From contig CM114274.1 in assembly GCA_050084515.1 (NCBI GenBank), positions 31,806,001 through 31,870,000 of the forward strand: a stretch of DNA of 64,000 bases. The letters run 5' to 3'. Made by a program: the position numbers and the translations under genes. This DNA is from Blasia pusilla. Taxonomy: Eukaryota > Marchantiophyta > Marchantiopsida > Blasiales. Position 1 is the stretch's first letter, and each line of letters starts with the position of its first letter. The notes under the pieces were generated by a model. The model made no database searches. It was not told the DNA's origin and saw nothing but the letters and a program-made list of their open reading frames with translations. Below are positions 22,229 to 31,375 of this stretch, one piece after another.

Positions 22229-23410
22229 CGTGCCCTACCGCTTGAGGCCGCACCGCATCGTTTCGATCGCGGAGCCACACCATCTGTGGAGAGAAAAGAT
22301 TGTGTTTTGTTGTTGAGGAGGATATGTCATTGAGTGTCGTATCCCATTCTCGAGTATCATGCTCTTTGTAGCCGTTCCGTGCCGCCAATGCCGCACCGTA
22401 CCGCTAGACCCGCACCGCACATCAAGGAGATTTGAGCATCGTCAGTACCAAGGGAGTACGACGTGATATTTGGAGGAGTTTATGTTCACGACCGAGTTGG
22501 GGTCGAGGTTTGCAGTTGGTGAGGAGCGACATCAATATTTGTTCAATTTACCCATTTTGTTCTTTTGCCCTACACGTGTTAGGGAATTCTGGGTATTGGG
22601 CTGTTATTTGGGGATATTGGGTTTCGTGCAAATGTTGAGAGCATCGTTGATGTTTGGGTTTAAGGGACATAGACGTGTGTGGGATATCCAGAGTTGAGGG
22701 TATGTTTTGTCGATGAGACGATAGATCAATTGATTTATCGCACCATGCCGCTTGTTGCGGCACAACACACGTCTCAATGAGAGAGTGTAGATTTGTCACA
22801 TCTGAGTAGCCGATAGGCCGAGATCTATCGTGGATAGGGCGTAGGAGCCAGCAAACTATCTTGAGTGTAACTTTGTCCCATGGTGTCGGATGAGGTTGAG
22901 GATAGGTCCATTGTGTCAGGAACGTTGTTTCTCACAACTTTCCTGTTGAGGTCTTTCACAGCCGGTTGACTTGTTGACGAGGTCACCCGTCCTTGGTAAT
23001 GTGTGCGAGTAGGTTACCAAGGGGATAATTGTTTTTAGGGGAAGAGCCTTCTGGCTCTTCCCAACCCTATATAAGAGAGGAAGATGGCTTTTCTAAGCCA
23101 TCTTTCTCATGTTGGGCCATTGGAGCACCTCTCTTATATGTGTGTGAGATAGGACTAGGTTGCTAGCGTACGGATTTCTTGTTAGCACAGGATGGACAAG
23201 GCTCGATATGCCAATGTAGATTGAGAAGTGGCGTTCTAGGCCGGGTATGTTGTTTTTACTACTCTTTATTTTTGTTGTGTGATCTCCATGTATATGTATG
23301 AGTTGATTTCTGTACATGTGTGGATCTACCCATGTGTGGGAAAGATCGGTGTTGTGTGGTGTAGATGTGACCAACGATGTATGTTGTGTAGCGATATGTA
23401 TGCGCACGAC
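22229..23410 (+). repeat. 5' LTR of the methyltransferase-bearing Ty3 element
   Basis: The start is set by alignment with the related copy at 38085, which begins TGTAGCGCCCC. The end is set by the shared final words GTGTAGCGATATGTATGCGCACGACA, compared with about 18385-18421. A TATA box (TATATAAG, 23068-23075) fits the U3/R boundary. The fragment at 38085 lacks the part equivalent to about 22800-23430. No primer-binding site matching tRNA-iMet was recognised after 23410. Boundaries are approximate. Confidence 0.55.
22991..23104 (+). promoter_or_regulatory. LTR promoter: three hairpins around a TATA box
   Basis: Three perfect inverted repeats follow one another: CCTTGGTAA/TTACCAAGG (22991-22999 and 23014-23022); GGGAAGAGCC/GGCTCTTCCC (23039-23048 and 23053-23062, loop TTCT); AAGATGGCTT/AAGCCATCTT (23081-23090 and 23095-23104, loop TTCT). 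The TATA box TATATAAG (23068-23075) lies between the second and third. The third hairpin would be at or just after the transcription start and so could be in the RNA. Function is inferred only. Confidence 0.75.
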
Positions 23411-23709
23411 AGATTGCATGCCGCTTTTTTATTTTGAGTGATTAAGGGATTAGTCGTGAGATAGAGAGGGATCGCGTGACAGGAGCGCGAGGGTAATCAT
23501 TGCGTCCTTTCGGGACTTTGAAAGGCGAGGTGGTGGACTTGAGAGCAGCTCTAGAGGGTTTATGCAGAGTGGCGCGAGATTTCAAGGATCTCAACGTGAG
23601 AGACCACATTGATCTTCTTCTATGTCATCTTCGGACAAGGGGGAGAGGGTATAGGAGTTTGTTGGTGCATCACTGCACATCGTGAGTAGTCCTCCCAGTT
23701 GGGAAAAAA

Positions 23710-25020
23710 ATGGACGACCCGAATAGAGGACCGCGTAGGTTTTCGTATGCTATAGGCACTATAGAGTTACAAGACTTCATTGCGGAGTTTAGGAGTTGGT
23801 ATGACTCACAACGGGCTACGAACTCCAAAGAGTTCAATCCATTTATAACATAGAACGGAATGTTCCAACATTTAAAGGGGGCGCCCACGGACGATTATCA
23901 TGAGTTCTCCCACCGATATGCCCAGGAGATTGAGGCATGGAGACTCTACTATGACCCACATTATGTATCATGGACTGAGCCGTTTCCCTATGAGGAGGAG
24001 GAGTCATGAGAAGCTTCTTCCTCTTCCACCAGTGATACTTTAGGAGGGGTAACTCGCAGTGGAGCAATTGCACTGTCTAGTCGGATTCGTCCTAGGTTCA
24101 ACCGCGTGGTTGAGTTCTTTGCTGAGTTTTGGACGAGAGAAGTTCCTGAGCATCCATGACTTCCAGAGGCACAAGGGTGAGATTTTTCGTGTGGTCTGCA
24201 CTCACTTGCGCCGGTTGATTAGCGTCACTCACGGGCTGATAGAGTCCCAGGCTATCCAATCATGATACGCGATGTTGGACCGAACCCTACAGACACGGAT
24301 GCGGGAGGAGGTGCTTCTTATGAACACCTCACCTACGTTGAGAGATGTTTTTAGGACCGCCAAGAACATTGAGCGCAACATGACAGAGGAGAGTATAGCC
24401 ATCATGGGTTCTAGGCGAGAGCAATCACGATTGTCTGCAGCAACGTGGATTTCGGGATAGGTCTATGGCATCACGAGCCTAGGGAGGATATTGGGAGGCC
24501 GTGCCAAAGAGACATGCGCTTCATATGCAACTATTTGTTGGGCATGTGGTGGATCCCATCACCAGAATGATTGCATTCGTCAAGGTCATGGACGCGTGCT
24601 TGAGCATAAAGGAGGAGATGGTGCTGCACCTGGAGTTTATCAGTATCACTATTGTTAGAGATACGGTCACACACGCGCTAGGTGTCTCAGCCTACACCCT
24701 CAATTATGTCGGGAACGAGGGACTGAGAGGACATTTGAGCGAGTTGCCGGTCCGGGTAGGCCTACAGATCATGCATCAGGTTGTCCCATTGAGGGACGAG
24801 GAGCTAGATTTGCCCGAGGGGCGGTGGAGTTGCCTATGGAGGATGTAGAGTCCCACCACCTAGACGCGTCGAGGGAGACGTTGGGCGTAAGGCTAGGATG
24901 GTTGCTCAGACACAACTGCTACAACAGCAGATTGCCGCTATGGCATTGAGGTTACCCGATGCCGGATCCGTGACATCAACGTCTTATGGAGCAGCCAGGG
25001 ATATGGAGGATCCAGTCTAA
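23710..25020 (+). pseudogene. Retrotransposon gag, broken
   Basis: Capsid-like region. An ATG at 23710 opens with MDDPNRGPRR, followed by 'LQDFIAEFRSWYDSQRA', then a tract of acidic residues (about 23980-24005). A frameshift at about 24130-24150 moves to the next frame, where 'FRVVCTHLRRLISVTHGL', 'LDRTLQTRMREEVLL' and 'LRDVFRTAKNIERNMTEES' (24190-24405) have the helical pattern of a plant gag. The first CCHC-like zinc knuckle is CWACGGSHHQNDC at 24536-24574. A second, less complete one (HYC, stop, RYGHTRARC) lies at 24648-24690. Stops occur at 23857-23859, 24007-24009 and elsewhere. Inactive. Confidence 0.7.
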
Positions 25021-25599
25021 ATGTGCGCGACTATCCATTTGGAGACAGCCACTGTTGTTGCACATGGAGCCACCGTGGAGTTGGATCCATAGAGAGGGAA
25101 AGCCAGGAAACATACCAGGATTCCTCAATCTTTCACGTTATCCAAGGCAATGAGGACCCCATGGATGGATCCTCATTAGAGTTCTCGGAGAGTTTAGGTT
25201 GTTGGTATGCAAGCACGGAGGGCAATGGGAGAGGTGAGTGCGACAATTCCTATTTTTTATGCTCGGGAGGAGCGTGTGTCGAGTACGATGTTGGGGGCGG
25301 CCACAATGGTGTACCGTCCTCCTTTGGTTTTTTGCTTCCGATGTTGTGACGTTGGGAGGTTTGCCCGCCGAGGTTTTTTGGCTGGCCGCTGCGCTATGTG
25401 AGCGTGGAGATGGTGTTCTTGCATCACCTTCAAAGGTGATTGGAGAGGAGGTGATGGACCTGCCTTGGAGCCGATGCTCGGGCCGTCCATCTCAGATTCA
25501 TGACAGGTTGCTTAGATGGCGGAGATGCCTGCTAGACCCGCAATAGAGGGTGTGATGGTTGCTCTAGGTGTTGTGTTGTTGGATAACCGGAGAGAGATC

Positions 25600-26340
25600 T
25601 TCCAGTTGGTGAGTCCATGAGATAGATTGTTTTGTCAACATCGTGTCTTGTTAGATTCAAGATTGCAACCCTTGATGATGGGGAAGGCGGCATTCACGAG
25701 TTTGGGCCTGACGAGGGTCGATGTGGAGCATTGTCCATTCACGATATAGACATCCTTGGGTGGAGCGAGTACCATATACTTTATCATCCGACAAGAAGTT
25801 GTGGTGAGGATTTTCCCAGGACATCCTTCGGATGAGTTCGTGGTGCGAGCCAAGGCGATCGTGACTGATGTAGAGTCCTACGACGTCTTGGTTGATGGAG
25901 CAGTGTTGTACCCAATGGGGTTTTCCCTAGATTATTGGGAGGAGTCAGCGTCCTACAGACTAGGATGGCAGTCCATTAACAGGAGACTTAGCTCATTACC
26001 CGTTTGATTCACGGGTAGAGTGATCAAGCGACGGCTAGAAGAGATGGCAACTTTAGCATCATTTAGCAGCGCCATTACGTGGCCTTCTAATTTGATTGAG
26101 GGGCATGTCCATACAGAGAACACCCCCGCGTCTAACACTTCTAGGGAGAGGAGTGTTATGGTAACTGCATCATTCCATGGAGGAGAGGTGTCGCTGTAGG
26201 GTTTGAGGCTCCAACGATTGGCTGATGAGCATGTGTAGACAGCGTGGAGTCAGACGTTTGCACCAGAGCGTGATAGGTCAGAAGAACCCAAGGTAGCCAG
26301 GAGTGCTACTATGACCCCTTTGGACACCACCTTGATTGTG
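25600..26340 (+). pseudogene. Retrotransposon aspartic protease and linker, broken
   Basis: The frame around 25651 reads LLDSRLQPLMMGKAAF, where retroviral-type proteases have LDSG or LDTG, so the catalytic DSG triad is changed to DSR. The segment goes on with 'SYDVLVDGAVLYPMGFSLDYW' (25875-25935), which takes the place of the usual 'DVLLGMDWL' in gypsy proteases, and then a low-identity linker. The same frame runs into the methyltransferase. In-frame stops are TAG 25747, TGA 26005, TAG 26197 and TAG 26236. Confidence 0.65.
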
Positions 26341-27330
26341 TGGTGCATCCCAGAGGAGGGTATTTGTGTGTTGGATCTCTTTAAAGGGATCATCACTAGC
26401 TTAGCTGCTATTTTGCATGCAGTCGTGTGTGTGCAACAGTTCATGTACGTTGAGATTGATGATGTTGCGAGGCAGGCTTCACTTCATCATGTGGCGCAAT
26501 TACGCCTCCGATTTCCCGACTTGTTGTCTGCGTCCGCCATCGAGGGTTACCAGAGTTTCCTACCGAGGGACATTTCATTATTGGGGGGGCAGGACTTGAA
26601 GCGGGTAGGGACCATAGATTTGGTCATGGCTGGTTGGCCGTGTTAGGGCCAATCGAGTGATGGACGAGCTAGTGGCTTAGCAGACACTCGATCCTGGTCA
26701 TTTTGGGAGATGATGCAAATCTTGTGATACTTGCAAGAGCATCAGTCCCGTTCTCTAACATACATTCTGGAGAATGTGGCAATTTTGGGCGATTCGAGGT
26801 CCCGCATGGTGACGAGTGCACATCAAGTGCGCGCATGGATCGGCCCTGCAATGTTGTTGGATGCGACAAGTGTAGATTCACTAGCACATCGCCCGAGTCT
26901 TTGGTGGACCAACTTGGTGCCACATGTGGTTTAGCTGAGGGTGTATGCAAGAGTGGAGCGTCCCTCCCAATTGTTGGTGGATTATATTCTGGATCCAAGT
27001 CGTAGGTCATAGGCAGTATGGCACGATGATTGACCTCTGTTGACTATGGTCAAAAAAATTGGCATGCCGTAGGCAGCCTTTCCGACATTGGTGAGTTTTT
27101 CCGCTTCCTATGCATTCAAGGAGGTTGGTCTGGCTTGGTTTGGGATGACCAAGTACAGCAGTTGATGGAGCCCAATGCCGATGAGCAAGAGTGAGCAATG
27201 GGATTTCCCATAGAAGGGATTGCAGTGCCGTCACTATCAGAGGCATCACAGCGTAATGTCTTGGATCAGGCAATGGACCTGAACTGCTTGATATGGATTT
27301 TCAGCTTAGGAGTAGCTGAGCAACGTCGTT
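26341..27330 (+). pseudogene. C5 cytosine DNA methyltransferase domain inside the retrotransposon, broken
   Basis: DNA (cytosine-5) methyltransferase fold, about 325 codons. Motif I is VLDLFKG (26368-26388), the AdoMet loop; motif II is YVEIDD (about 26446-26463); motif IV is AGWPC, then TAG, GQS (catalytic Cys at 26641, the stop replacing the Gln of PCQ); motif VI is ENV (26770-26778); motif VIII is AHRPSLWWTN (26884-26913); motif IX/X is AMGFP (27195-27209) with QAMDLNCL about 27268-27291. The spacing 'LLDA...SLAHR.SLWWTNL' and the end 'GFP...' resemble Dnmt3/DRM-class enzymes more than MET1. The motif order is canonical, not DRM-permuted, which favours a DNMT3-like origin. In-frame stops: 26644, 26725, 26932, 27010, 27031, 27070, 27192. 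One frameshift near 27121. It is the same polyprotein as the protease. Confidence 0.88.
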
Positions 27331-27719
27331 TGAGGTTGCAATTGCGAAAAATTAAAATTGTTGCGTTGGTGAGCCCCATGCCTACCGAGACGATTGAGGA
27401 AATGGCTGAGGGCAAGATCCGAGGAGATCGACACACCAGGGATGATTGGGAGAGACACCCTTGGACTTCTTGGGATGTTTTGCAGGTACGTCAAGAGATG
27501 ATAGCCACAACATCGAGCGTGGTTCCGGGTACTCCACGTGGAGGAGATCAGAGTTTGCAATTGGCTGTAGGGGAGCAATTGAGTTCTATTGTTGGAGATG
27601 GGGTTGCACCATAGCAACCACCGACATTCGCACGGGAGAGTCCTACCATAGTCACGATGGAGACTTGGGAGCCAGATATAAGCCCTAAGATGATAGAGGA
27701 GAGCGGAGCCGGATACGCA

Positions 27720-28526
27720 AGTTCCTTAGGAGTTATAGGAGTTGTTTTGCATTTCGTATGCATGATTTAGGTACACAAAAGGATCTAAGAATCCGCATTG
27801 AGTTGTCGAGTGACACGCTGATCTTCCGAAGACCCTATAGGTACATTGACATGGAGAGGCCGCGCTCTGCTTTAGAGTAGGAGGCAGACGTTGGTTGGAG
27901 TAAGACTCGTGGAGATGTCGCATGGAGAGTATGAATCTGCCACTATTATGCCCGTCAAGAAGGATGTGCATGGCAATTGGACGGATAGGCGGATGTGTGG
28001 AGATTACCGACCCATCAATCGGCAAACAAAGTCCGATAGGTATGCCATGCCCAACCCAAAGGAGATCTTTGATGTTATTGGGCATGCAAAGGTCTTCCGT
28101 TCATTAGATCTTCAAGCCGGATACCATGAGTTGCCTATCAGATTGGAGGAGAGGTAGAAGACGACATTTTAGGGCATCGATCATCACTGAAAGGATTGTT
28201 TGTACTAGTGGCGGTTCTTACCATTTGGGTTAAGGAACACCCAAAATGAGTTTCAAAGGGTCATGGATAGGATCTTGGCAAGTCTTGATTTTGCTAGGTG
28301 TTACATTGATGACATCATAGTTTTTAGACCCTTGGTTGAGGAGCATGAGCGACATCTAGAGGAATTGTTTTGACGATTGCAATTAAATTTGTTGAAGCTA
28401 CATTGAGGCAAGTGCAAGTTCTTCTACGACCAGATTGAGTATTTGGGTCATACCATATACCCAAGTGGTCTTGGTGTGTAATAGAAAAAGGTAGAGGATA
28501 TTTCACACATTCCACGCCCGCATGCT
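27720..28526 (+). pseudogene. Ty3 reverse transcriptase, broken and truncated
   Basis: RT begins with 'SCFAFRMHDLG' and 'FRRPYRYIDMER' (about 27735-27860), shifts frame near 27880, then reads 'MSHGEYESATIMPVKKD', 'DRRMCGDYRPINRQTKSDRY' (27985-28045), 'DLQAGYHELPIR', 'WRFLPFGLRN' and the catalytic YIDDIIVF (about 28303-28326). The end is 'GKCKFFYDQIEYLGHTIYP' (28410-28465) and 'HIPRPH' near 28515. Stops interrupt the 28150-28215 stretch. RNase H does not follow; other elements start at about 28527. Confidence 0.85.
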
Positions 28527-28660
28527 ACAACCTCTCCCTAATATACCTTAAGCATGCTCTTCTCGTTGAGTAAGCATGTGCCGCCTCAGCAATATGTGAA
28601 TTCTTCTATTCAGCCATTCCCCTTTCTTGTGGAATGTAATGGCAAGTGATTTTTTTTTAT
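28527..28660 (-). pseudogene. Ty1/copia integrase scrap
   Basis: On the minus strand this reads 'HYIPQERGMAE', stop, 'KNSHIAEAAHA', which corresponds to the conserved 'YTPQQNGVAERKNR' of copia integrase cores. It is the only part visible. It lies immediately at the break of the Ty3 RT, so a copia insertion probably caused the truncation. Confidence 0.55.
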
Positions 28661-28744
28661 ATCAATTTGATGTAAGTAGTCATCAACCTCTATTTAAAGT
28701 TAATCTTCCTCTCCATCATAACACAATTTAAGAATTGTGTTACC

Positions 28745-29440
28745 CAATCTGCCTCTCTACTAGAATTTCATAGCCAACAAGCCCAAATAAACTGACACGT
28801 GCCATCGTGGCACCAACTCCTCATCACTCTCTCCATGCCAATAAGCTCCAATCGCGTCTCGCTGACTCGGGCATGGGTTACGGCTCAAATCATCTGCGTC
28901 CTGGTTGAGCGTCCCAAGTCTATGCACCACATGGAGATCATACTCCCACAACAACAAAGCCCATCTCGCAAGCTTCCATGTAAGCTTGTTGGACTCTATC
29001 AACCACTTAAGTGGCTGATGATCAATAATAATGGTAAAGGGGTTGCCAAATAAACAACAACTGAAATGCATGATAACCCATGCTACAGCCAAGCACTCAT
29101 CCTCATACGAACTATACTTTGCCTCTACAGCGTTGTTCGAACTCTCTACCCTCATCGTCATGCTGGATGAGCACAACTCCAAGCCCCAACATGCTCCAAT
29201 CGGTATGCATCTGAAAAGGATGACCCTTGATCGGTCTCCTCAATATGGGCGCATATGTCAACCTGTCCTTGAGCAGCTGAAATGATCTCTCTTGCTCATC
29301 CCCCTAGTGCCACTCCTCATCCACCTTGGTCATTAAGGGTAGTGGCTTCGAAATCAAAGTGAAACCCTTGATGTACCGTCGATACAAGTTCGCCAATCCC
29401 ATGAATATACAAACTCGACTCATATTTGTCGAATATTCCT
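28745..29440 (-). pseudogene. Antisense Ty3/gypsy RNase H fragment
   Basis: Minus strand: 'MGLANLYRRYIKGFTLISKPL', 'LMTKVDEEWH' and 'GDEQERSFQLL' (29405-29270) lead into RNase H 'VEAKYSSYEDECLAVAWVIMHF' and 'FTIIIDHQPLKWLIES' (29145-28960), then 'LHVVHRLGTLNQDADDLSRNP' (about 28930-28870). Frames are almost intact over 28760-29182. The family is the same as the other Ty3 pieces in the window. Direction is opposite to the Ty3 element on its left, so it is a separate insertion or an inversion. Confidence 0.85.
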
Positions 29441-29454
29441 AATCAACCGAACTC

Positions 29455-30145
29455 CGACAACAAGAGTTCATGATAAGACTCCATTTGAAGTCTTCACATG
29501 AAGTAAACTTGATTTTTATTCCTAAAAGTATGTGGTTGTATTGGTTATGCTCATGTTCCTTCGCAAAGACGTCAAAAATTATATCCCACATCTAAGACAT
29601 GTATCTTCATCGGCTATGATTATGAAAACTAAGGGATATAAGTGCTATATTCCATCATCTAAGCACCTTATTATAAGTCGCAATGTTATTTTTGATGAGT
29701 TGAAGCTATTGTATGCTCCATCTCAGCTTATTCCATTTCTAAGTTTATCTCTTGAGGGGAAGAATATGACTATGAACCAAGAGATATTGCCTATAAATTC
29801 CCAAGTACTAGTGCAAAGTCAAGAGAGGTCCTAGATTCTTTAGTTAAATATGTCAATCCAAGATCGAGAAGAGAACGTATTCAGTCTGTTGACACTAGTC
29901 AAAGCTCAAGTTAGATGTTAGAGATATCCACCTCTAAACAACAACTTCGTACATCAATTAGAGTCATACGTAATGTTCATACATTCATAAACGAATGATT
30001 TCTTTCAAGATATCATGCATATATGATGACCTTCCTTTAAGAACAAGAATAAAGTTTTTTTTTTAAAGTTGCATTTAAGGTCAAATGGTTTGAAGCTATG
30101 GAGGAAGAGCTTGCATTTAAGGTCAAATGGTTTGAAGCTATGTTC
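29455..30145 (+). pseudogene. Ty1/copia polyprotein fragment (integrase end to RT start)
   Basis: Plus strand: 'KTPFEVF' (about 29480) and 'GYAHVP' (near 29545), then 'GYKCYIPSSKHLIISRNVIFDE' (29637-29703), the signature of the copia integrase C-terminal domain. After a low-complexity linker, 'AFKVKWFEAMEEELAF' (30070-30115) matches the start of copia RT (WVEAMEEEL). This last part is duplicated in tandem with a 42-base period (30069-30100 and 30111-30142). Several stops; inactive. Confidence 0.7.
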
Positions 30146-31085
30146 GTTAGTGATGGAGATTTCGTAGAAGAAACTACGTATATGACAAATGATCTCCTAC
30201 CCATGCGTTGACACTGATGATGAAGAAATTTCTAACGTTAATCTAGAGAACAATTCTCAACCATAGACCCACAACCCTGCTCGGATGGCCTTCTCATCGA
30301 GGATAGGTGACGGAGGAAGAACCGGAAAACGTATTGTCTAAGGAAAAGAGAGATCCAGATTCACTAAGTATTATGTGTCGTAGGATAGGTTGAGAGTGTG
30401 TATAATCCGGGAGGAATTTGTCACCTATCGAGGCCATTCCTAAGCGTCTTATGGACAATGTGTGTTGGTTAAACAAGCAATACGTTGCATCATAACCGAC
30501 AAACGATTCACAATGAAGGCATTCTCTTCATTGCAACGATGGACAACAACAGCAGTAAGCAAACAATTCCCCATGTACGAAGCGCGGTTCTTCCTTCTAC
30601 TGCTCACTTTCGAGTGCATGGATCAAGCGTCTCTTCGTACAACGGTTGAGCACATTGGCTCACATGTGCTCCATGTAGTATGAGTGACCCGATAATTTGG
30701 ACATAACTCTTTAATAAAGAATGTGTGCACACTATCATCAGCCTTTTCATGTCTGCACTATTCACCTGCATCGATAGTCCACTCCACCTTTCGGTTTAAC
30801 AAGTCAACATTTATTAGTAACGCATGCAGTAGGCACTCGGAGTCGACGTGCATGTGGGTTAAGAAGCTGAATCAAGAGTCATGATTTATCGTGACTCTCT
30901 TATTGAGTGAATCAATAATGTAAAATTTCAGAACACCGTCCGTGGTTTGTAGTCAAGAAAGCACGGTACTACTTTCAATTGTCAAAACGAATATGGTCCG
31001 GCAGGACTAACAATTGTCACTATGGGAACTATCGCCTAATTCCACTTGTGGAATGTATCAAGGATATACACACCAGTCGTAGATA
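30146..31085. other. Intergenic, no gene seen
   Basis: No protein family recognised. It is probably old transposon sequence from the adjacent copia copy, but no signature supports this. Confidence 0.4.
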
Positions 31086-31105
31086 GTTTTTTTTTTTGCT
31101 TTCAG

Positions 31106-31350
31106 CCAAAAAAATCAAGTTCGATGTTCAGCCAAAAATTTCAGGTTCCCTGGTTCCCGTGGAAAACCTAGATCTCCATAAGGAGCTCGCTGCATTCTAT
31201 GGCGGTGCCTGCAAGGCTCTACTTCCCTTGTGCACGGACTATGTTGGGCCTGTGGAGATCCACCGAGCTCCTCAGAAGGGCCGCGGGCTCTTCTTGACCA
31301 AAGATGTTGGACCCGGAGAGCTCTTGCTGGTGTGCAATCCCCTAGCATTG
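31106..31350 (+). pseudogene. Captured exon of a TPR/SET-domain protein gene
   Basis: The frame reads 'LAAFYGGACKALLPLCTDYVGPVEIHRAPQKGRGLFLTKDVGPGELLLVCNPLA', which matches the start of the SET domain (KGRGLF then DV..GELLLV) of plant TPR-SET lysine methyltransferase-like proteins. Directly before it is a strong 3' splice site (a long T tract then GCTTTCAG, 31087-31105), so the piece kept its intron border and came from genomic DNA, not from an mRNA. It stops matching at about 31350 and hits a stop at 31372. The catalytic part of SET (NHS/Y motifs) is missing. I infer a gene fragment moved by a transposon or segmental duplication. An alternative is one exon of a gene whose other exons I failed to see. 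Confidence 0.65.
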
Positions 31351-31375
31351 ATTCTCCTAATGAAACATGATTAGA

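Larger units (their letters stand above)
22229..28526 (+). mobile_element. Ty3/gypsy retrotransposon carrying a cytosine DNA methyltransferase, decayed
   Basis: Layout: LTR about 22229-23410, leader, gag from 23710, two zinc knuckles (24536-24574 and near 24648-24690), aspartic protease near 25651, C5 DNA methyltransferase about 26341-27330, then reverse transcriptase 27720-28526. The RT is cut off at 28526 by copia and antisense gypsy pieces, so RNase H, integrase and the 3' LTR are missing. Protease and most of the methyltransferase share one frame from about 25600 to 27120 without an indel, which shows they were one polyprotein. A single frameshift near 27121 moves the end of the methyltransferase to another frame. 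Many stop codons make it inactive. An LTR/leader relative lies at 38085-38755 and a pol relative at 14855-17030. Confidence 0.85.
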
